From Candidatus Parcubacteria bacterium (GTDB lineage: Bacteria > Patescibacteriota > Minisyncoccia > JAHIHE01 > JAGLIN01): a stretch of 39,060 nt of DNA. Position numbers and translations under genes: made by a program. Positions within the stretch are counted from its first letter, which is position 1; each line of letters starts with the position of its first letter. The stretch covers positions 1 through 39,060 of the forward strand of contig JAGLXN010000009.1 in NCBI GenBank assembly GCA_023132875.1. Reading direction: 5' to 3'. The notes below the pieces were generated by a model, which had not been told where the DNA came from, did not search any database, and was given only the letters and a program-made list of their open reading frames with translations. Of the stretch, positions 1 to 8,583 are shown piece by piece.

Positions 1-45
1 TTCGGAGCTAAGCTCCTGAAATGCTCATACTAAAATCCTTTGCTT

Positions 46-366
46 TTATTCTCTAATAGCATAAATTGAAGGTTTTTTGACAATAATTTTATAAAGATTT
101 TCCAGAAAATCACCTCCGGCATAACCGATAACAAAAGCCAGCGCCGGAGTATAATCCAATTCTAAAAAAGTCAAACCTAATTCTTTGACAATAATAGCAG
201 ACAAAAGACCGATAACTCCAGAAATAAGCATCATTGCTATAAAATAAGGCAAATTAAATCCAACATTTTTATAGGCAAATTGGTGCTTAGTAAAACCAAC
301 TAAACCCCTGACTGCACCGCCTCCAAAACCAGCAAGGAGAATTGATAAATAAATTGATTCAAGCAT
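46..366 (-). CDS. small membrane protein, unknown function
   Basis: 106 aa. Three hydrophobic stretches can be seen, at about residues 4-24, 40-62 and 72-88, with Gly-rich turns (GFGGGAVRG near the N-terminus and GYAGGDFLENL near residue 82). The layout resembles small holin-like or DUF4257-like membrane proteins, but no diagnostic motif supports a family. No Shine-Dalgarno sequence precedes the ATG; the leader is A/T-rich as for most genes here. It is last in a run of minus-strand genes, separated from the amidohydrolase gene upstream by an inverted-repeat element. The gene is probably real given its clean three-helix pattern, but its role is unknown. Confidence 0.6.
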   Translation of the reverse strand: MLESIYLSILLAGFGGGAVRGLVGFTKHQFAYKNVGFNLPYFIAMMLISGVIGLLSAIIVKELGLTFLELDYTPALAFVIGYAGGDFLENLYKIIVKKPSIYAIRE

Positions 367-430
367 AATTCTAATTTTAATTAATTAAAAAGGTTTTAAT
401 GATATCAGAACTTGCATATTTGCCTTGCAC

Positions 431-533
431 AAGGTGTTTAGCCCCTCCACACTTATCTTTTATTTTAAAGCATTGCTCCATATATACAAATAAACCGTAA
501 TAATAAAACTGGCGCGGAGAGGCTAAACACCTT
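431..533. repeat. inverted-repeat element between genes
   Basis: Two 18-nt arms (431-448, reading AAGGTGTTTAGCCCCTCC, and 516-533) are reverse complements with one mismatch and enclose about 67 nt. The element fills the space between the amidohydrolase gene and the small membrane protein gene. An open frame across it on the minus strand (377-559) has no protein-like features and is not called. Confidence 0.7.
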
Positions 534-560
534 AAACACGTAAATCCTAAATACAACAAT

Positions 561-2138
561 TTAATTTCTCTTCAAAACCTTACCTACTAATTCACCCGTA
601 TGCTTGCCTTTTTCTATAACCAATTTTCCGTTAATAATTACATATTCAATGCCTTCTGAATATTGATAAGGATTATTAAAATTAGCCCTGTCAATAACTG
701 TTTTTGGATCAAAAACAACAACATCCGCCCAATTTCCTCTCTTTAAAACTCCTCTGTTTTTTATCCCAACTTTTTTGGCTGGCTTAGAGGTCATTTTTTC
801 AATAGCACTCTGTAGGCTTAAAACCTTCTGATCTCTTACATATTTGCCTAAAATTCTTGAAAATGTTCCAAAGCATCTTGGATGGACAAGTTCTCCCGTT
901 CTTGTATATTCACTATTATAAGCGGCATCCGCGGAAGAAATTATAGAATGAGGACTTTGTAGAGATAATTTTATATTATCCTCGCTTAAAATTCCTTTAT
1001 TAAAAACAACGACATGGCCACTCGCACTTATCAACAATTCCATTATTGCCTCTTGCGGACATATTTCTTGACTTTTTGCAATATCCACAATTTTTCTGCC
1101 AACCGCTTCTTTTAATCTTGGACATATAGAAATAACAATATTTTCATAATTATAGTTCATTGCTTTCATTTCTTCTATAATTTTTTTCCTTAATTCAAGA
1201 TTTTTCAGCCTTTTTATCATTTCTTTCCTTCCTCCCTGAGAAACCCAATCTGGAAGAAGTATATATAGAACAGATCCCGTCGTATCATATGGATATATAT
1301 CAAAACTAATTTCAACTCCTTCTTCATTTGCAACATTAATCATTTCTATCGCTTTTTGCATATCCAGCCAATATTTCTCTCCTACCGCTTTTAAGTGTGA
1401 AATTTCTATCGGAACATTTGTTTCTCTTCCAATTTGTATGGTTTCATTTATACTTGGAAGCAATTCTTCAGATTCTCCTCTAATATGGCTCGCATATAAA
1501 GAATTATAACTTTTTAGTATTCCCGCTAAAAAATTTATTTCATATATGGTAGCCGCCCTTGCGTGCGAGAAAACAAGACCAGTTGACATTCCAAAAGCTC
1601 CCGCCTCCAGACTTTCTGAGAGCATTCTCCCTATCATTTTTATTTCTTCCTCTGTTATTTTTCTAACTTGATCACCCATTAAACCTCTTCTTAAAGTTTC
1701 ATGCCCAACCAAAGTTCCAAAATTAAGACCAATACTTTTTTTATTTAATTCAGAAAAAAAATTGCTTGTTCTGTCCCAGTTTATGTTTATATTTCCGATA
1801 TCTACCCATTTTCTCATTGATTCAATGGAGCCCTCGCTTAATATTGGCGCTAAAGATGTCCCGCAATTTCCACCGATTATCGTAGTTACTCCGTCAGCAA
1901 CCTTACTGTCCAGTCTGGGTATCGTAAAAATAGTCCAAAAATTATCCGAATGATCAAGAATATCAACAAACCCGGGACAAACGACTTTTCCTTCCGCGTC
2001 TATAACCTCAGCAGCTTCAGTTTTTCCTGCTTTTTCAAAAACAGTTATCTTTCCTTTTTCTATTCCAACATCAACAACAGAACTTTTTGACCCGGTTCCG
2101 TCAATTACATTTCCATTTTTTATTAATATGTCTAGCAT
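561..2138 (-). CDS. N-acyl-D-amino-acid deacylase-like amidohydrolase
   Basis: 525 aa, the usual length for D-aminoacylases of the amidohydrolase superfamily, which remove acyl groups from N-acyl-D-amino acids. Visible hallmarks are the N-terminal beta sandwich (ILIKNGNVIDGTG), the Cys motif GGNCGTS near residue 92, the metal-ligand histidines in ASHIRGE and ISHLKA, the catalytic Asp in SSADAAYN and the C-terminal HPRCFGTFSRILG. Odd: the usual HxH after GF(I/V)D reads DILDHSD, so the first His is missing (Leu in its place) while the second is kept. In the characterised enzyme one tightly bound zinc, held by Cys and the later histidines, is enough for catalysis, so activity may remain. A role in recycling D-amino-acid peptides from cell wall is inferred from the family only. 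Confidence 0.85.
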   Translation of the reverse strand: MLDILIKNGNVIDGTGSKSSVVDVGIEKGKITVFEKAGKTEAAEVIDAEGKVVCPGFVDILDHSDNFWTIFTIPRLDSKVADGVTTIIGGNCGTSLAPILSEGSIESMRKWVDIGNININWDRTSNFFSELNKKSIGLNFGTLVGHETLRRGLMGDQVRKITEEEIKMIGRMLSESLEAGAFGMSTGLVFSHARAATIYEINFLAGILKSYNSLYASHIRGESEELLPSINETIQIGRETNVPIEISHLKAVGEKYWLDMQKAIEMINVANEEGVEISFDIYPYDTTGSVLYILLPDWVSQGGRKEMIKRLKNLELRKKIIEEMKAMNYNYENIVISICPRLKEAVGRKIVDIAKSQEICPQEAIMELLISASGHVVVFNKGILSEDNIKLSLQSPHSIISSADAAYNSEYTRTGELVHPRCFGTFSRILGKYVRDQKVLSLQSAIEKMTSKPAKKVGIKNRGVLKRGNWADVVVFDPKTVIDRANFNNPYQYSEGIEYVIINGKLVIEKGKHTGELVGKVLKRN

Positions 2139-2165
2139 GGGATTTGAATTATGAATTATGAATAT

Positions 2166-3125
2166 TTATTCCTGCATTTCGTCTTTTTCTATAAACTTGA
2201 AAGTAGAAATCATTGATCTTAAATTGTTCAGCTCTTCACTAAGTTCTTCGTCTGTAGGATATTTAATATCAGATTCATCCTGAGCATTCTTGGGCAGATC
2301 AGCAGACATATTCATCATTGATATTACAAATATTTTATTTTTATTTTCTATGTAATATTCATAAAATATAAGTCCAGCCATTGATACTTTGAGAAAATAA
2401 AAGTCTTTATTATTTATTTTTATGAGTTCTGGCTCAACATCTCCTTCCCCTTTTATCTGCTTTATTAAACTAATATCGTTTTCCCTATCCATACTTCTTA
2501 TTTGAATAAGATTATTTTCATTGTCTTTATAGGCAAAACTCATTATTGCCGGAGTTTTATCAATTTCTTCCCAATCTTCCGGATACCTCACCTCAAACCC
2601 ATACTCTTCATTTTGATAAGTTTGCCAGTTGGAAATATTATTTTCTTTTTCTTGTTCATGGTGCAATTTGCAATTTTCTTTACAACTTTTCCTTAATTTA
2701 TCTCGTTCAATTTTATCGCAAATCATTAACGCCTTATTATAAACTTCAGTAAAACAAGTAGAAGATATTCTCTCTGCAATCATCGCATAACAATCATTTT
2801 TTGATAATATTAATAATGCGTCTATTTCACATAATTTAACCGCTTTTTCAGGATCTGTTTCAGATATTTTTTGAATAGTAATAGTATAACATTGATTTTT
2901 TTGGTATCTGTTTTCACTATTTTTGCAATTCTTCTCTAAAAGATTGTAATAATTTTTGGTTTCTTGATTATAATTAGCTGGCGTTATTACTACTTCATTT
3001 TCCGTATTTTTATAATATTCCCCAATAATATATCCCCCGCCAATAATAATTGTCCCCATCCCTGCAAAAATAATCACAGCCAAAAGAGTTTTGATAGTCA
3101 TAAGAGATAAAGATTCTTTTCTCAT
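2166..3125 (-). CDS. membrane-anchored protein with PsbP-like C-terminal domain
   Basis: 319 aa. One hydrophobic segment at about residues 10-30 acts as a signal anchor. Residues about 55-160 form a Cys-rich helical region with spaced cysteines (NCKNSENRYQKNQCY, ISSTCFTE, SCKENCK). From about residue 168 the sequence YQNEEYGFEVRYPEDWEE starts a beta-rich domain typical of PsbP-like or other lipocalin-type domains common in secreted proteins of Patescibacteria. The protein would be exposed outside the membrane. No catalytic motif is visible. It lies 27 nt upstream of the amidohydrolase gene on the same strand, so co-transcription is possible. Function unknown. Confidence 0.75.
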   Translation of the reverse strand: MRKESLSLMTIKTLLAVIIFAGMGTIIIGGGYIIGEYYKNTENEVVITPANYNQETKNYYNLLEKNCKNSENRYQKNQCYTITIQKISETDPEKAVKLCEIDALLILSKNDCYAMIAERISSTCFTEVYNKALMICDKIERDKLRKSCKENCKLHHEQEKENNISNWQTYQNEEYGFEVRYPEDWEEIDKTPAIMSFAYKDNENNLIQIRSMDRENDISLIKQIKGEGDVEPELIKINNKDFYFLKVSMAGLIFYEYYIENKNKIFVISMMNMSADLPKNAQDESDIKYPTDEELSEELNNLRSMISTFKFIEKDEMQE

Positions 3126-3160
3126 GGTTTTGGTTTGATGATAAAAATTTATTTTTCATA

Positions 3161-3193
3161 ACAATTTGACAATTTAGCAATACAGCAATTTAG
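3161..3193. repeat. 9-bp-phased ACAATTTRR repeat at mraY 3' end
   Basis: About four degenerate copies of a 9-bp unit (ACAATTTGA / ACAATTTAG) lie directly after the mraY stop codon. The same unit follows minus-strand genes at 4753-4819, 6618-6651, 14987-15015 and 22265-22296. Confidence 0.75.
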
Positions 3194-3194
3194 T

Positions 3195-4262
3195 CTAATT
3201 CCCCATCCCCATCAGCCCTATTACAAGCCCAATTGCCGCCATTACCCAGGCAATAATCCAAAATCTCATCGTAACTTTGCACTCCGGCCAGCCAATTGCT
3301 TCAAAATGATGATGAATGGGCGCGCTTTGAAAAACTTTTTTATGCCTAAATTTTTTTGAGGTTAATTGAATAATAACCGACAACGATTCAATAACTAAAA
3401 TAAAACAGACAAATGGCAAAATTAAAAATGAATTGGTAAGCATCGCGACCACGCCTAAAGTCACGCCCAGCGCCATTGACCCGGTATCACCCATGTAAAA
3501 CCTTGCCGGATGAACATTAAACCATAAAAAGGCAAGTAGAGTTCCAATTATCGCAGCGCAAAACATAGCAAGTTCTACATTTCCTTGCGCGAAAGCAATT
3601 GCTCCGAAAACTCCGAATGCCGGCAAAGTAACTCCACCCGCCAGCCCGTCTAGCCCGTCTGTTTCATTAAGAGAAAATGAAGTTGCTACTATTATAAAAA
3701 TAAAAAGCGGGATATACCAAAACCCTATAAAAAAATCTCCAATTCCCGGAATATGAACCATATCCCATCCAAGCTTGAAATAAAACCAATAAGCACCTAT
3801 CACTGCTACAAAAACATAGAGTAATATTCTTTCTTTAATTCCAAGACCTCCTCCTTTTGGACCGATTTTAAATACTCCCATCAGATCATCAATCGCTCCC
3901 ACTAGTCCAGCCAAAACTAAAATTCCCAAAGGTAGATAAGTGTGAGCGCGATCAAGAAAATTTATGCTATTTATCACAGGATTACCAATTATAACAGAAA
4001 GAAACCAGAATAAAATCGCCAGAATTGGAACAATAGTCCAAATCAAAAGCCCTCCCATTGTCGGCGTTCCTTCTTTTTTCTTATGAAGCGCCGTAAAAAC
4101 AGGAGTGTCACCTTCCGCCCTAATTTGTTTGCCTATTTTATATTTATAGAGAAAATGAGTAAGCAACGGCGTCGCTAACATCGCGACAATAAATGATATT
4201 GCCAAAATCACAAAAACTCTGCTTACCTCAATTACTAATAGCGGATTTTCAAATGAAAACAT
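3195..4262 (-). CDS. mraY: phospho-N-acetylmuramoyl-pentapeptide-transferase MraY
   Basis: 355 aa, full length for MraY, the membrane enzyme that transfers phospho-MurNAc-pentapeptide from UDP to undecaprenyl phosphate to make lipid I. All family signatures are present: PTMGGLL near residue 67, the aspartate pair in IDDLMG, NETDGLDGLAGG, FLWFNVHPARFYMGDTGS and the HHHFEAIGWPE loop near residue 318. About ten transmembrane helices can be traced. The gene shows that the organism makes peptidoglycan and is therefore bacterial. It stands outside any visible mur/fts cluster in this window, which is unusual for mraY. Both sides carry short tandem repeats rather than recognisable promoters or terminators. 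Confidence 0.97.
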   Translation of the reverse strand: MFSFENPLLVIEVSRVFVILAISFIVAMLATPLLTHFLYKYKIGKQIRAEGDTPVFTALHKKKEGTPTMGGLLIWTIVPILAILFWFLSVIIGNPVINSINFLDRAHTYLPLGILVLAGLVGAIDDLMGVFKIGPKGGGLGIKERILLYVFVAVIGAYWFYFKLGWDMVHIPGIGDFFIGFWYIPLFIFIIVATSFSLNETDGLDGLAGGVTLPAFGVFGAIAFAQGNVELAMFCAAIIGTLLAFLWFNVHPARFYMGDTGSMALGVTLGVVAMLTNSFLILPFVCFILVIESLSVIIQLTSKKFRHKKVFQSAPIHHHFEAIGWPECKVTMRFWIIAWVMAAIGLVIGLMGMGN

Positions 4263-4272
4263 GTAATGGAAC

Positions 4273-4300
4273 TTAGAATTTAGAATTTAGAATTTAGAAT
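4273..4300. repeat. heptamer tandem repeat (TTAGAAT x4)
   Basis: Four perfect head-to-tail copies of TTAGAAT lie 11 nt upstream of the mraY start codon, in the mraY leader. A different heptamer, TTTAGTA x5, occurs at 8737-8771. Confidence 0.9.
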
Positions 4301-4354
4301 ATTTATTTTATATTTCAAACTCTAAATTTACCGCACAAACCTATGCCAATACTA

Positions 4355-4738
4355 TCATTTTTTTACCCTTCTGTAAATCAAAAATGCCGTAAAAAACACT
4401 CCCAGACTATCAACGAATACATCAACCAGGCTTCCTTCCCGTCCAAAAACAAAAAGCTGGTGATATTCATCAGTAAAAGCGTAAGTTAAAGCAAATATTA
4501 TTGCAAAGGAAATGGATTTTTTTATTGTAAATCCGTTACTTTTAAAATAAACTCTGAAAAGAAGAATAGTTAAAATTCCATATTCCGCCATATGTGCGAT
4601 TTTTCTTAAAACAAAATCCCACTGATTCGGCAGATCGGATTTTAAATTTGGGATTGCGGAAAAATAATAAATAACCGCGCACCAAAGAAACACTGGGAGC
4701 CAGAATTTGATGATACTTTTTGTTTTTGAATTTGACAT
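4355..4738 (-). CDS. VanZ-like family membrane protein
   Basis: 127 aa with four hydrophobic segments. The family pattern is clear: a first helix followed by YYFSAIPNL, the RKIAHMAEYGIL segment near residue 47, and the TDEYHQLFVFGREGSLVDVFVDSLG block near residue 90. VanZ-like proteins are linked to low-level teicoplanin resistance in enterococci, but their biochemical role is not established and most homologues are not resistance genes. It sits directly upstream of mraY on the same strand, which agrees with an envelope role. The ATG at 4738 has no SD. Confidence 0.9.
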   Translation of the reverse strand: MSNSKTKSIIKFWLPVFLWCAVIYYFSAIPNLKSDLPNQWDFVLRKIAHMAEYGILTILLFRVYFKSNGFTIKKSISFAIIFALTYAFTDEYHQLFVFGREGSLVDVFVDSLGVFFTAFLIYRRVKK

Positions 4739-4752
4739 AAAATATTGTTATG

Positions 4753-4819
4753 ATTGTCAAATTGTCAAATTGCTATATTGTTACTGTGCTACGCATGACA
4801 ATTTGACAATTTAGCAATT
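4753..4819. repeat. inverted pair of 9-bp-phased repeats
   Basis: The left half carries ATTGTCAAATTGTCAAATTG and the right half the reverse complement ACAATTTGACAATTTAGC, so the region can fold back on itself. It separates the permease stop codon from the vanZ-like gene and belongs to the family at 3161-3193. Confidence 0.75.
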
Positions 4820-4821
4820 CT

Positions 4822-5958
4822 TCAACCTCTATAAACAAACTGATGTATCACTCCTAAAAAAAGAATGGTAATCATAAAAATTGTTAATATTCTAGATATC
4901 TTTATTTCATAAATTGGTTTCAAATCTCCCATTTTTTTCGCTTTATAAAAAGAGACTATAATAAGAATGCCCGCGAAACCTCCCGTAACGCTTCCCGCTA
5001 TGCTTATCACAGTTATAAAATCGCGAAAACCCAAAATAAAAATAAAGAGAGGAACTAAACAAGCAAGCGCCCAAGATTTTTTCTCGCTTAAGTGATAATC
5101 ATACCAGAACATTTCTTTTAAATTTATTCCTACTATTAAAAATGAAGTAGAGATTGCAAAGACCCCAAAAATAAAACCCAAAGTTACAATTCCATTTCTA
5201 ATGACCATACTTAATCCCGAAAGCGCTTCTTCCGAAGTGTTTGAACCCGTAATACCAAGAATAACAGCCACAAATAAAATATAAATTGCAATCGTAATTA
5301 CACTCCCCGTTATTATCGCGCTTTTAATTCTCTTTTGATCCTTTTTCATTATATGTTCTAATTCTGGAATGGCAGAGAGAGCTCCCACTGAAAATAAAAT
5401 CGCGCCAAATGGCAAGAAGGATTGCGTGAGATCATAAGTTAATAAATTTCCAGTATTAACAAAAAAAGAACCTTTGAAAATAACCCCAAAAATAGTAACA
5501 AAAAGAAATGTGACCATCAGCAATTCTATAAAACTAACCATCCTAAGACTTATATATACTCCTGCCGAAATGAATAATGCCATTAAGATACTATACATAA
5601 ATTCATTTCCACCAAAATAAGGAAAGAATATAGCATTTAAGAAATTTCCCCCTATGATTATAAATGCTAACATATTACCATATAAAGCAACAAGTGTTAT
5701 AATTGTCGCTATTCTTTTTCCATTCTTCCCAAGATATTTTCCGCAATAACCAGCAAGCCTGCCCTTGTTCTTGGTTCTTAAAGTTATTTCCGCATACATT
5801 AGATGTAAAATAAGCATAATAAACCCCAAAATTAAAATAAGTACTACAAATAAAAAAAATCCAGATTTAGAGGCCACATACGGCAAACCAAAAATACCAG
5901 CACCAACTGAAGTGCCGATTATAATAGAAACCGCGTAGATATAATTTTTATCTGGCAT
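4822..5958 (-). CDS. amino acid permease of the aromatic amino acid/polyamine (APC) type
   Basis: 378 aa with about ten to eleven transmembrane helices. The N-terminal VSIIIGTSVGAGIFGLPYV is the helix-1 substrate-binding signature of APC-superfamily transporters, and the layout and length (about 380-400 aa) match the Trp/Tyr permease (HAAAP) branch. It probably imports amino acids through cation symport, which fits an organism that lacks most biosynthesis. Substrate cannot be told from sequence. No SD precedes the ATG. The 118-nt gap upstream is A/T-rich and contains an imperfect inverted repeat but no clear promoter. Confidence 0.82.
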   Translation of the reverse strand: MPDKNYIYAVSIIIGTSVGAGIFGLPYVASKSGFFLFVVLILILGFIMLILHLMYAEITLRTKNKGRLAGYCGKYLGKNGKRIATIITLVALYGNMLAFIIIGGNFLNAIFFPYFGGNEFMYSILMALFISAGVYISLRMVSFIELLMVTFLFVTIFGVIFKGSFFVNTGNLLTYDLTQSFLPFGAILFSVGALSAIPELEHIMKKDQKRIKSAIITGSVITIAIYILFVAVILGITGSNTSEEALSGLSMVIRNGIVTLGFIFGVFAISTSFLIVGINLKEMFWYDYHLSEKKSWALACLVPLFIFILGFRDFITVISIAGSVTGGFAGILIIVSFYKAKKMGDLKPIYEIKISRILTIFMITILFLGVIHQFVYRG

Positions 5959-6076
5959 AAAATAAGCTTAAAATGGAAATATCAAAAATCAAAATAACAA
6001 TTTAAAATGCAAAATTCCAATAATCTAAAATTATTTTAAATTTTACACTGTCATTTTCCATTTTGATTTTTCATTT

Positions 6077-6613
6077 TTAAATTTTATATAGGTATATATT
6101 CCAATTCTCTTTGCTATGTTTGATTTTTTCAACTGGTTCCATGTCTTTTATGGAAAAACCGTAAGAAACAAGTCTTGCTCCTTTTTTAATTTCTGTTTCT
6201 TTTAATAGTTTTCCAATTTTTTGCATCAACCTTGGAGTAAGAAAACAAAAAATGACATCCGCGTTTTGCAGATCCGCTTTGAAAAAATTTTTGCACTTCA
6301 TATCTATTTTATCGGACTTTCCATACAATTTAGCTCGCGCTTTTGCCAATAAATAATATGGAAAAACAAGTTCATAACCAACTCCGTAACAATCATATTT
6401 TTTTACCGCCTTAACCAAAACTCGGCCATCTCCACAGCCAAGATCGTAAAATTTTTCACCAGGTTTAATTTTAGCAAGCTCCAAAGCTTTCCCTATTCCC
6501 TTTTTATGCGCAGGAATCGGACCAGCCGAAAGTATCGCTGGGAAACCATAAATAATAATCGTTAAAAAGGATAAAAATAAAATAATCCAAATTACTACAA
6601 AAAGATCTAGCAT
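6077..6613 (-). CDS. membrane-anchored class I SAM methyltransferase, FAM173-like
   Basis: 178 aa. Residues about 4-27 are a hydrophobic anchor. A SAM-binding motif I follows (KFYDLGCGDGRVLVKAVKK, near residue 53), then VGYELVFPYYLLAKAR (motif II region) and ADVIFCFLTPRLMQKIG. The arrangement of an N-terminal membrane helix, DxGxGDGR and GYE(L/I)xP resembles FAM173/ATPSCKMT-type protein-lysine methyltransferases, which in eukaryotes methylate ATP synthase subunit c. Whether the bacterial protein uses a similar membrane substrate is inference. It may be transcribed with the cyclophilin gene 42 nt upstream. Confidence 0.8.
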   Translation of the reverse strand: MLDLFVVIWIILFLSFLTIIIYGFPAILSAGPIPAHKKGIGKALELAKIKPGEKFYDLGCGDGRVLVKAVKKYDCYGVGYELVFPYYLLAKARAKLYGKSDKIDMKCKNFFKADLQNADVIFCFLTPRLMQKIGKLLKETEIKKGARLVSYGFSIKDMEPVEKIKHSKENWNIYLYKI

Positions 6614-6617
6614 ATTT

Positions 6618-6651
6618 CAACAATTTAACAATTTAACAATACGACAATTTA
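6618..6651. repeat. 9-bp-phased ACAATTTAA repeat
   Basis: Four degenerate copies of the ACAATTTAA/ACAATACGA unit fill the 42 nt between the cyclophilin stop codon and the methyltransferase start. Same family as 3161-3193. Confidence 0.75.
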
Positions 6652-6655
6652 TTTA

Positions 6656-7429
6656 TTACTCTCTAATATACACTCTATTCATCGCATCACCTTGTTCTAT
6701 GCTCCTCACAACATCCATCCCTTCAATAACTTTTCCAAAAACAGTATGTTTGCCGTCAAGATGCGGTTGTGGTCTTTCTGTTACAATAAAAAATTGACTG
6801 CCATTTGTATTAGGACCCGAATTTGCCATTGCCAGAGATCCAACTTCCACTTTATGAAAATTTATTTCATCTTCAAAAGAATATCCCGGTCCGCCAGTTC
6901 CGTCATTTGCCGGATTATCATCCTTGCTAAGCGGATCCCCTGTTTGAATCATAAAATTTGAAATTACCCGATGAAATTTTATGCCATCATAAAAATTTTC
7001 ATTAGAAAGTTTTACAAAATTTTCAACAGTTTTTGGCGCGTCACTCGTATATAATTCCAATTTTATGTTGCCTTTATTAGTTTCAATCACTGCAACTTTG
7101 TTGGCTTCATGCTCTTGTGTAGAGCTCTCTTGCGTTTCTTCATTATTTCCGTCCTCCCAGCTAGAATCATCTTGCAAATTATCCGTCGGCTCCATGCTCT
7201 GTGTGGAACCTTCTTGCATATTACCGCTATCATTACTATCTACGCTAATATTACTACTTTCAATATTTTTATTGTTCTTTAAAGCAATATTAACTTGATA
7301 AGCCGCAAAAATAAACACTACCAAAAAAACAATTCCAATTATCATTTTTTTACCTTTTTCTTTTTTATTAAACACTTCCTGTTTTCTCTCCTCTTTCCTT
7401 TGTAATTTTAATAATTTTTTCCTACCCAT
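6656..7429 (-). CDS. membrane-anchored cyclophilin-type peptidyl-prolyl isomerase
   Basis: 257 aa. A basic N-terminus ([14 protein letters not shown]) and one hydrophobic helix at about residues 28-48 anchor the protein; residues about 52-108 are a Ser/Asp/Glu/Gln-rich linker. The cyclophilin domain runs from [20 protein letters not shown] (about 112) to the C-terminus, with the catalytic block [15 protein letters not shown], the [18 protein letters not shown] core and [18 protein letters not shown]. It catalyses proline cis-trans isomerisation and, by topology, acts on the outer face of the membrane on newly exported proteins. The C-terminus is short but all active-site residues are kept. 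The leader has no SD. Confidence 0.93.
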   Translation of the reverse strand: MGRKKLLKLQRKEERKQEVFNKKEKGKKMIIGIVFLVVFIFAAYQVNIALKNNKNIESSNISVDSNDSGNMQEGSTQSMEPTDNLQDDSSWEDGNNEETQESSTQEHEANKVAVIETNKGNIKLELYTSDAPKTVENFVKLSNENFYDGIKFHRVISNFMIQTGDPLSKDDNPANDGTGGPGYSFEDEINFHKVEVGSLAMANSGPNTNGSQFFIVTERPQPHLDGKHTVFGKVIEGMDVVRSIEQGDAMNRVYIRE

Positions 7430-7459
7430 ATTTTTTGTTAATTGTTAAATTGATTAAAA

Positions 7460-8497
7460 TCAAATAAAAACTTTGATAACGATTTTTTTAAACCATTTAT
7501 AATTTAAAAGAAAAGATATTATTTTGAACCCGAGATTTGGCAAAATATTATTTAAAAAATTAACTTTTTCAAAAAAATATTCATGCCTTCTTTTGATTTT
7601 TGAAATCTTAGAAATCTCAGGACAATCATATTGCGGATCAATAATTTTTTTAGCTACTTCTTTTCCAGAAACCATCGCGAAATAAATTCCCTCTCCCGTC
7701 ATTCCTGAAGCAAATCCTCCCGCATCACCGATTAAAAATTTATTACCGAATTGATATCCTTGATAATCAAAATTAATTGGAAAACTCTCTAATTTAAGCC
7801 CGTCTGTTTTAATCTGATGATTTTTTAGCCATTTTTCAAAAGTATTTTTAAAATTAAAAGGTTTTTTAGAAACAGTTTTTGAACAATAACCGCCTCCAAC
7901 TATTGTATAATCTTTGTGAGGAAAAATCCATAAACAATTATTTAATATTTTTGAGTTAAAAAAATATTCCAATTTTTTAAAATTCTGATTTTTTTGAGGA
8001 ATAACATATTGTAATGTAATAAGCATCTTTTTAGTTTTGACACCTAGAAATTTTCTTACCGTTGAATTACTTCCATCAGCTCCAACCAAATAGTCATATT
8101 TTATTTCTTGTTCATTAATAATTATTGAATTTTCGCTGATTTCTTTTACTTCCGTTTCTATTTTTACTTCCGCTCCTCTTTTAAGCATTTTTTTCATCAT
8201 CATCCTTCCCAATTTTTTACGATCAATAGTTACAATAATGGGCTTATCTTTAATTAATTTCCTGCAAGTCTTAGAAAAATGAAACTCCATTGAATAAAAA
8301 ATATTGTCAGCATTTTTTAAAGACATAAGATTTTCTTCTTCTACCTTTGCTGTTAATCCGCCAGCGCATATTTTAGGACCGATTTTATTATTTTTTTCTA
8401 AAACCAAAACGGACTTGCCATTTCTAGCTAAAACTTCCGCGTAGCTCAACCCAGCCGGACCAGCGCCGACAATCACCACATCATATTTATCTTTCAT
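7460..8497 (-). CDS. FAD-dependent geranylgeranyl-reductase-family oxidoreductase
   Basis: 345 aa. The N-terminal dinucleotide-binding fold is clear (VVIVGAGPAGLSYAEVLARN, then VLVLEKNNKIG), followed by the family motif KICAGGLT, the second FAD contact DYLVGADGSNSTVRKF and the C-terminal GDAGGFASGMTGEGIYFAM. These are shared by geranylgeranyl reductases and related flavoproteins that reduce isoprenoid double bonds or oxidise aromatic rings. Substrate cannot be deduced; lipid or undecaprenyl/menaquinone-like isoprenoids are only guesses from the family. It is the last gene downstream of the Clp cluster, separated from it by a perfect 28-bp palindrome. Confidence 0.87.
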   Translation of the reverse strand: MKDKYDVVIVGAGPAGLSYAEVLARNGKSVLVLEKNNKIGPKICAGGLTAKVEEENLMSLKNADNIFYSMEFHFSKTCRKLIKDKPIIVTIDRKKLGRMMMKKMLKRGAEVKIETEVKEISENSIIINEQEIKYDYLVGADGSNSTVRKFLGVKTKKMLITLQYVIPQKNQNFKKLEYFFNSKILNNCLWIFPHKDYTIVGGGYCSKTVSKKPFNFKNTFEKWLKNHQIKTDGLKLESFPINFDYQGYQFGNKFLIGDAGGFASGMTGEGIYFAMVSGKEVAKKIIDPQYDCPEISKISKIKRRHEYFFEKVNFLNNILPNLGFKIISFLLNYKWFKKIVIKVFI

Positions 8498-8538
8498 CTT
8501 TCGCTAAGATTAAAATTAATTAAAATCAAAAAACTTTA

Positions 8539-8566
8539 CAGTACCATACCCTAGGGTATGGTACTG
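8539..8566. repeat. perfect 28-bp palindrome
   Basis: Two 14-nt halves (CAGTACCATACCCT and its exact reverse complement) meet with no spacer, centred on CCCTAGGG. No U-tract follows on either strand, so it is not a standard terminator. It lies between the 49-aa gene and the flavoprotein gene. Confidence 0.9.
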
Positions 8567-8583
8567 GTTAATAACAAGATTAA

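Noticed and set aside
377-559. 60-aa minus-strand open frame
   Set aside because: It is read through the inverted-repeat element 431-533, has no protein-like pattern and no start signal.
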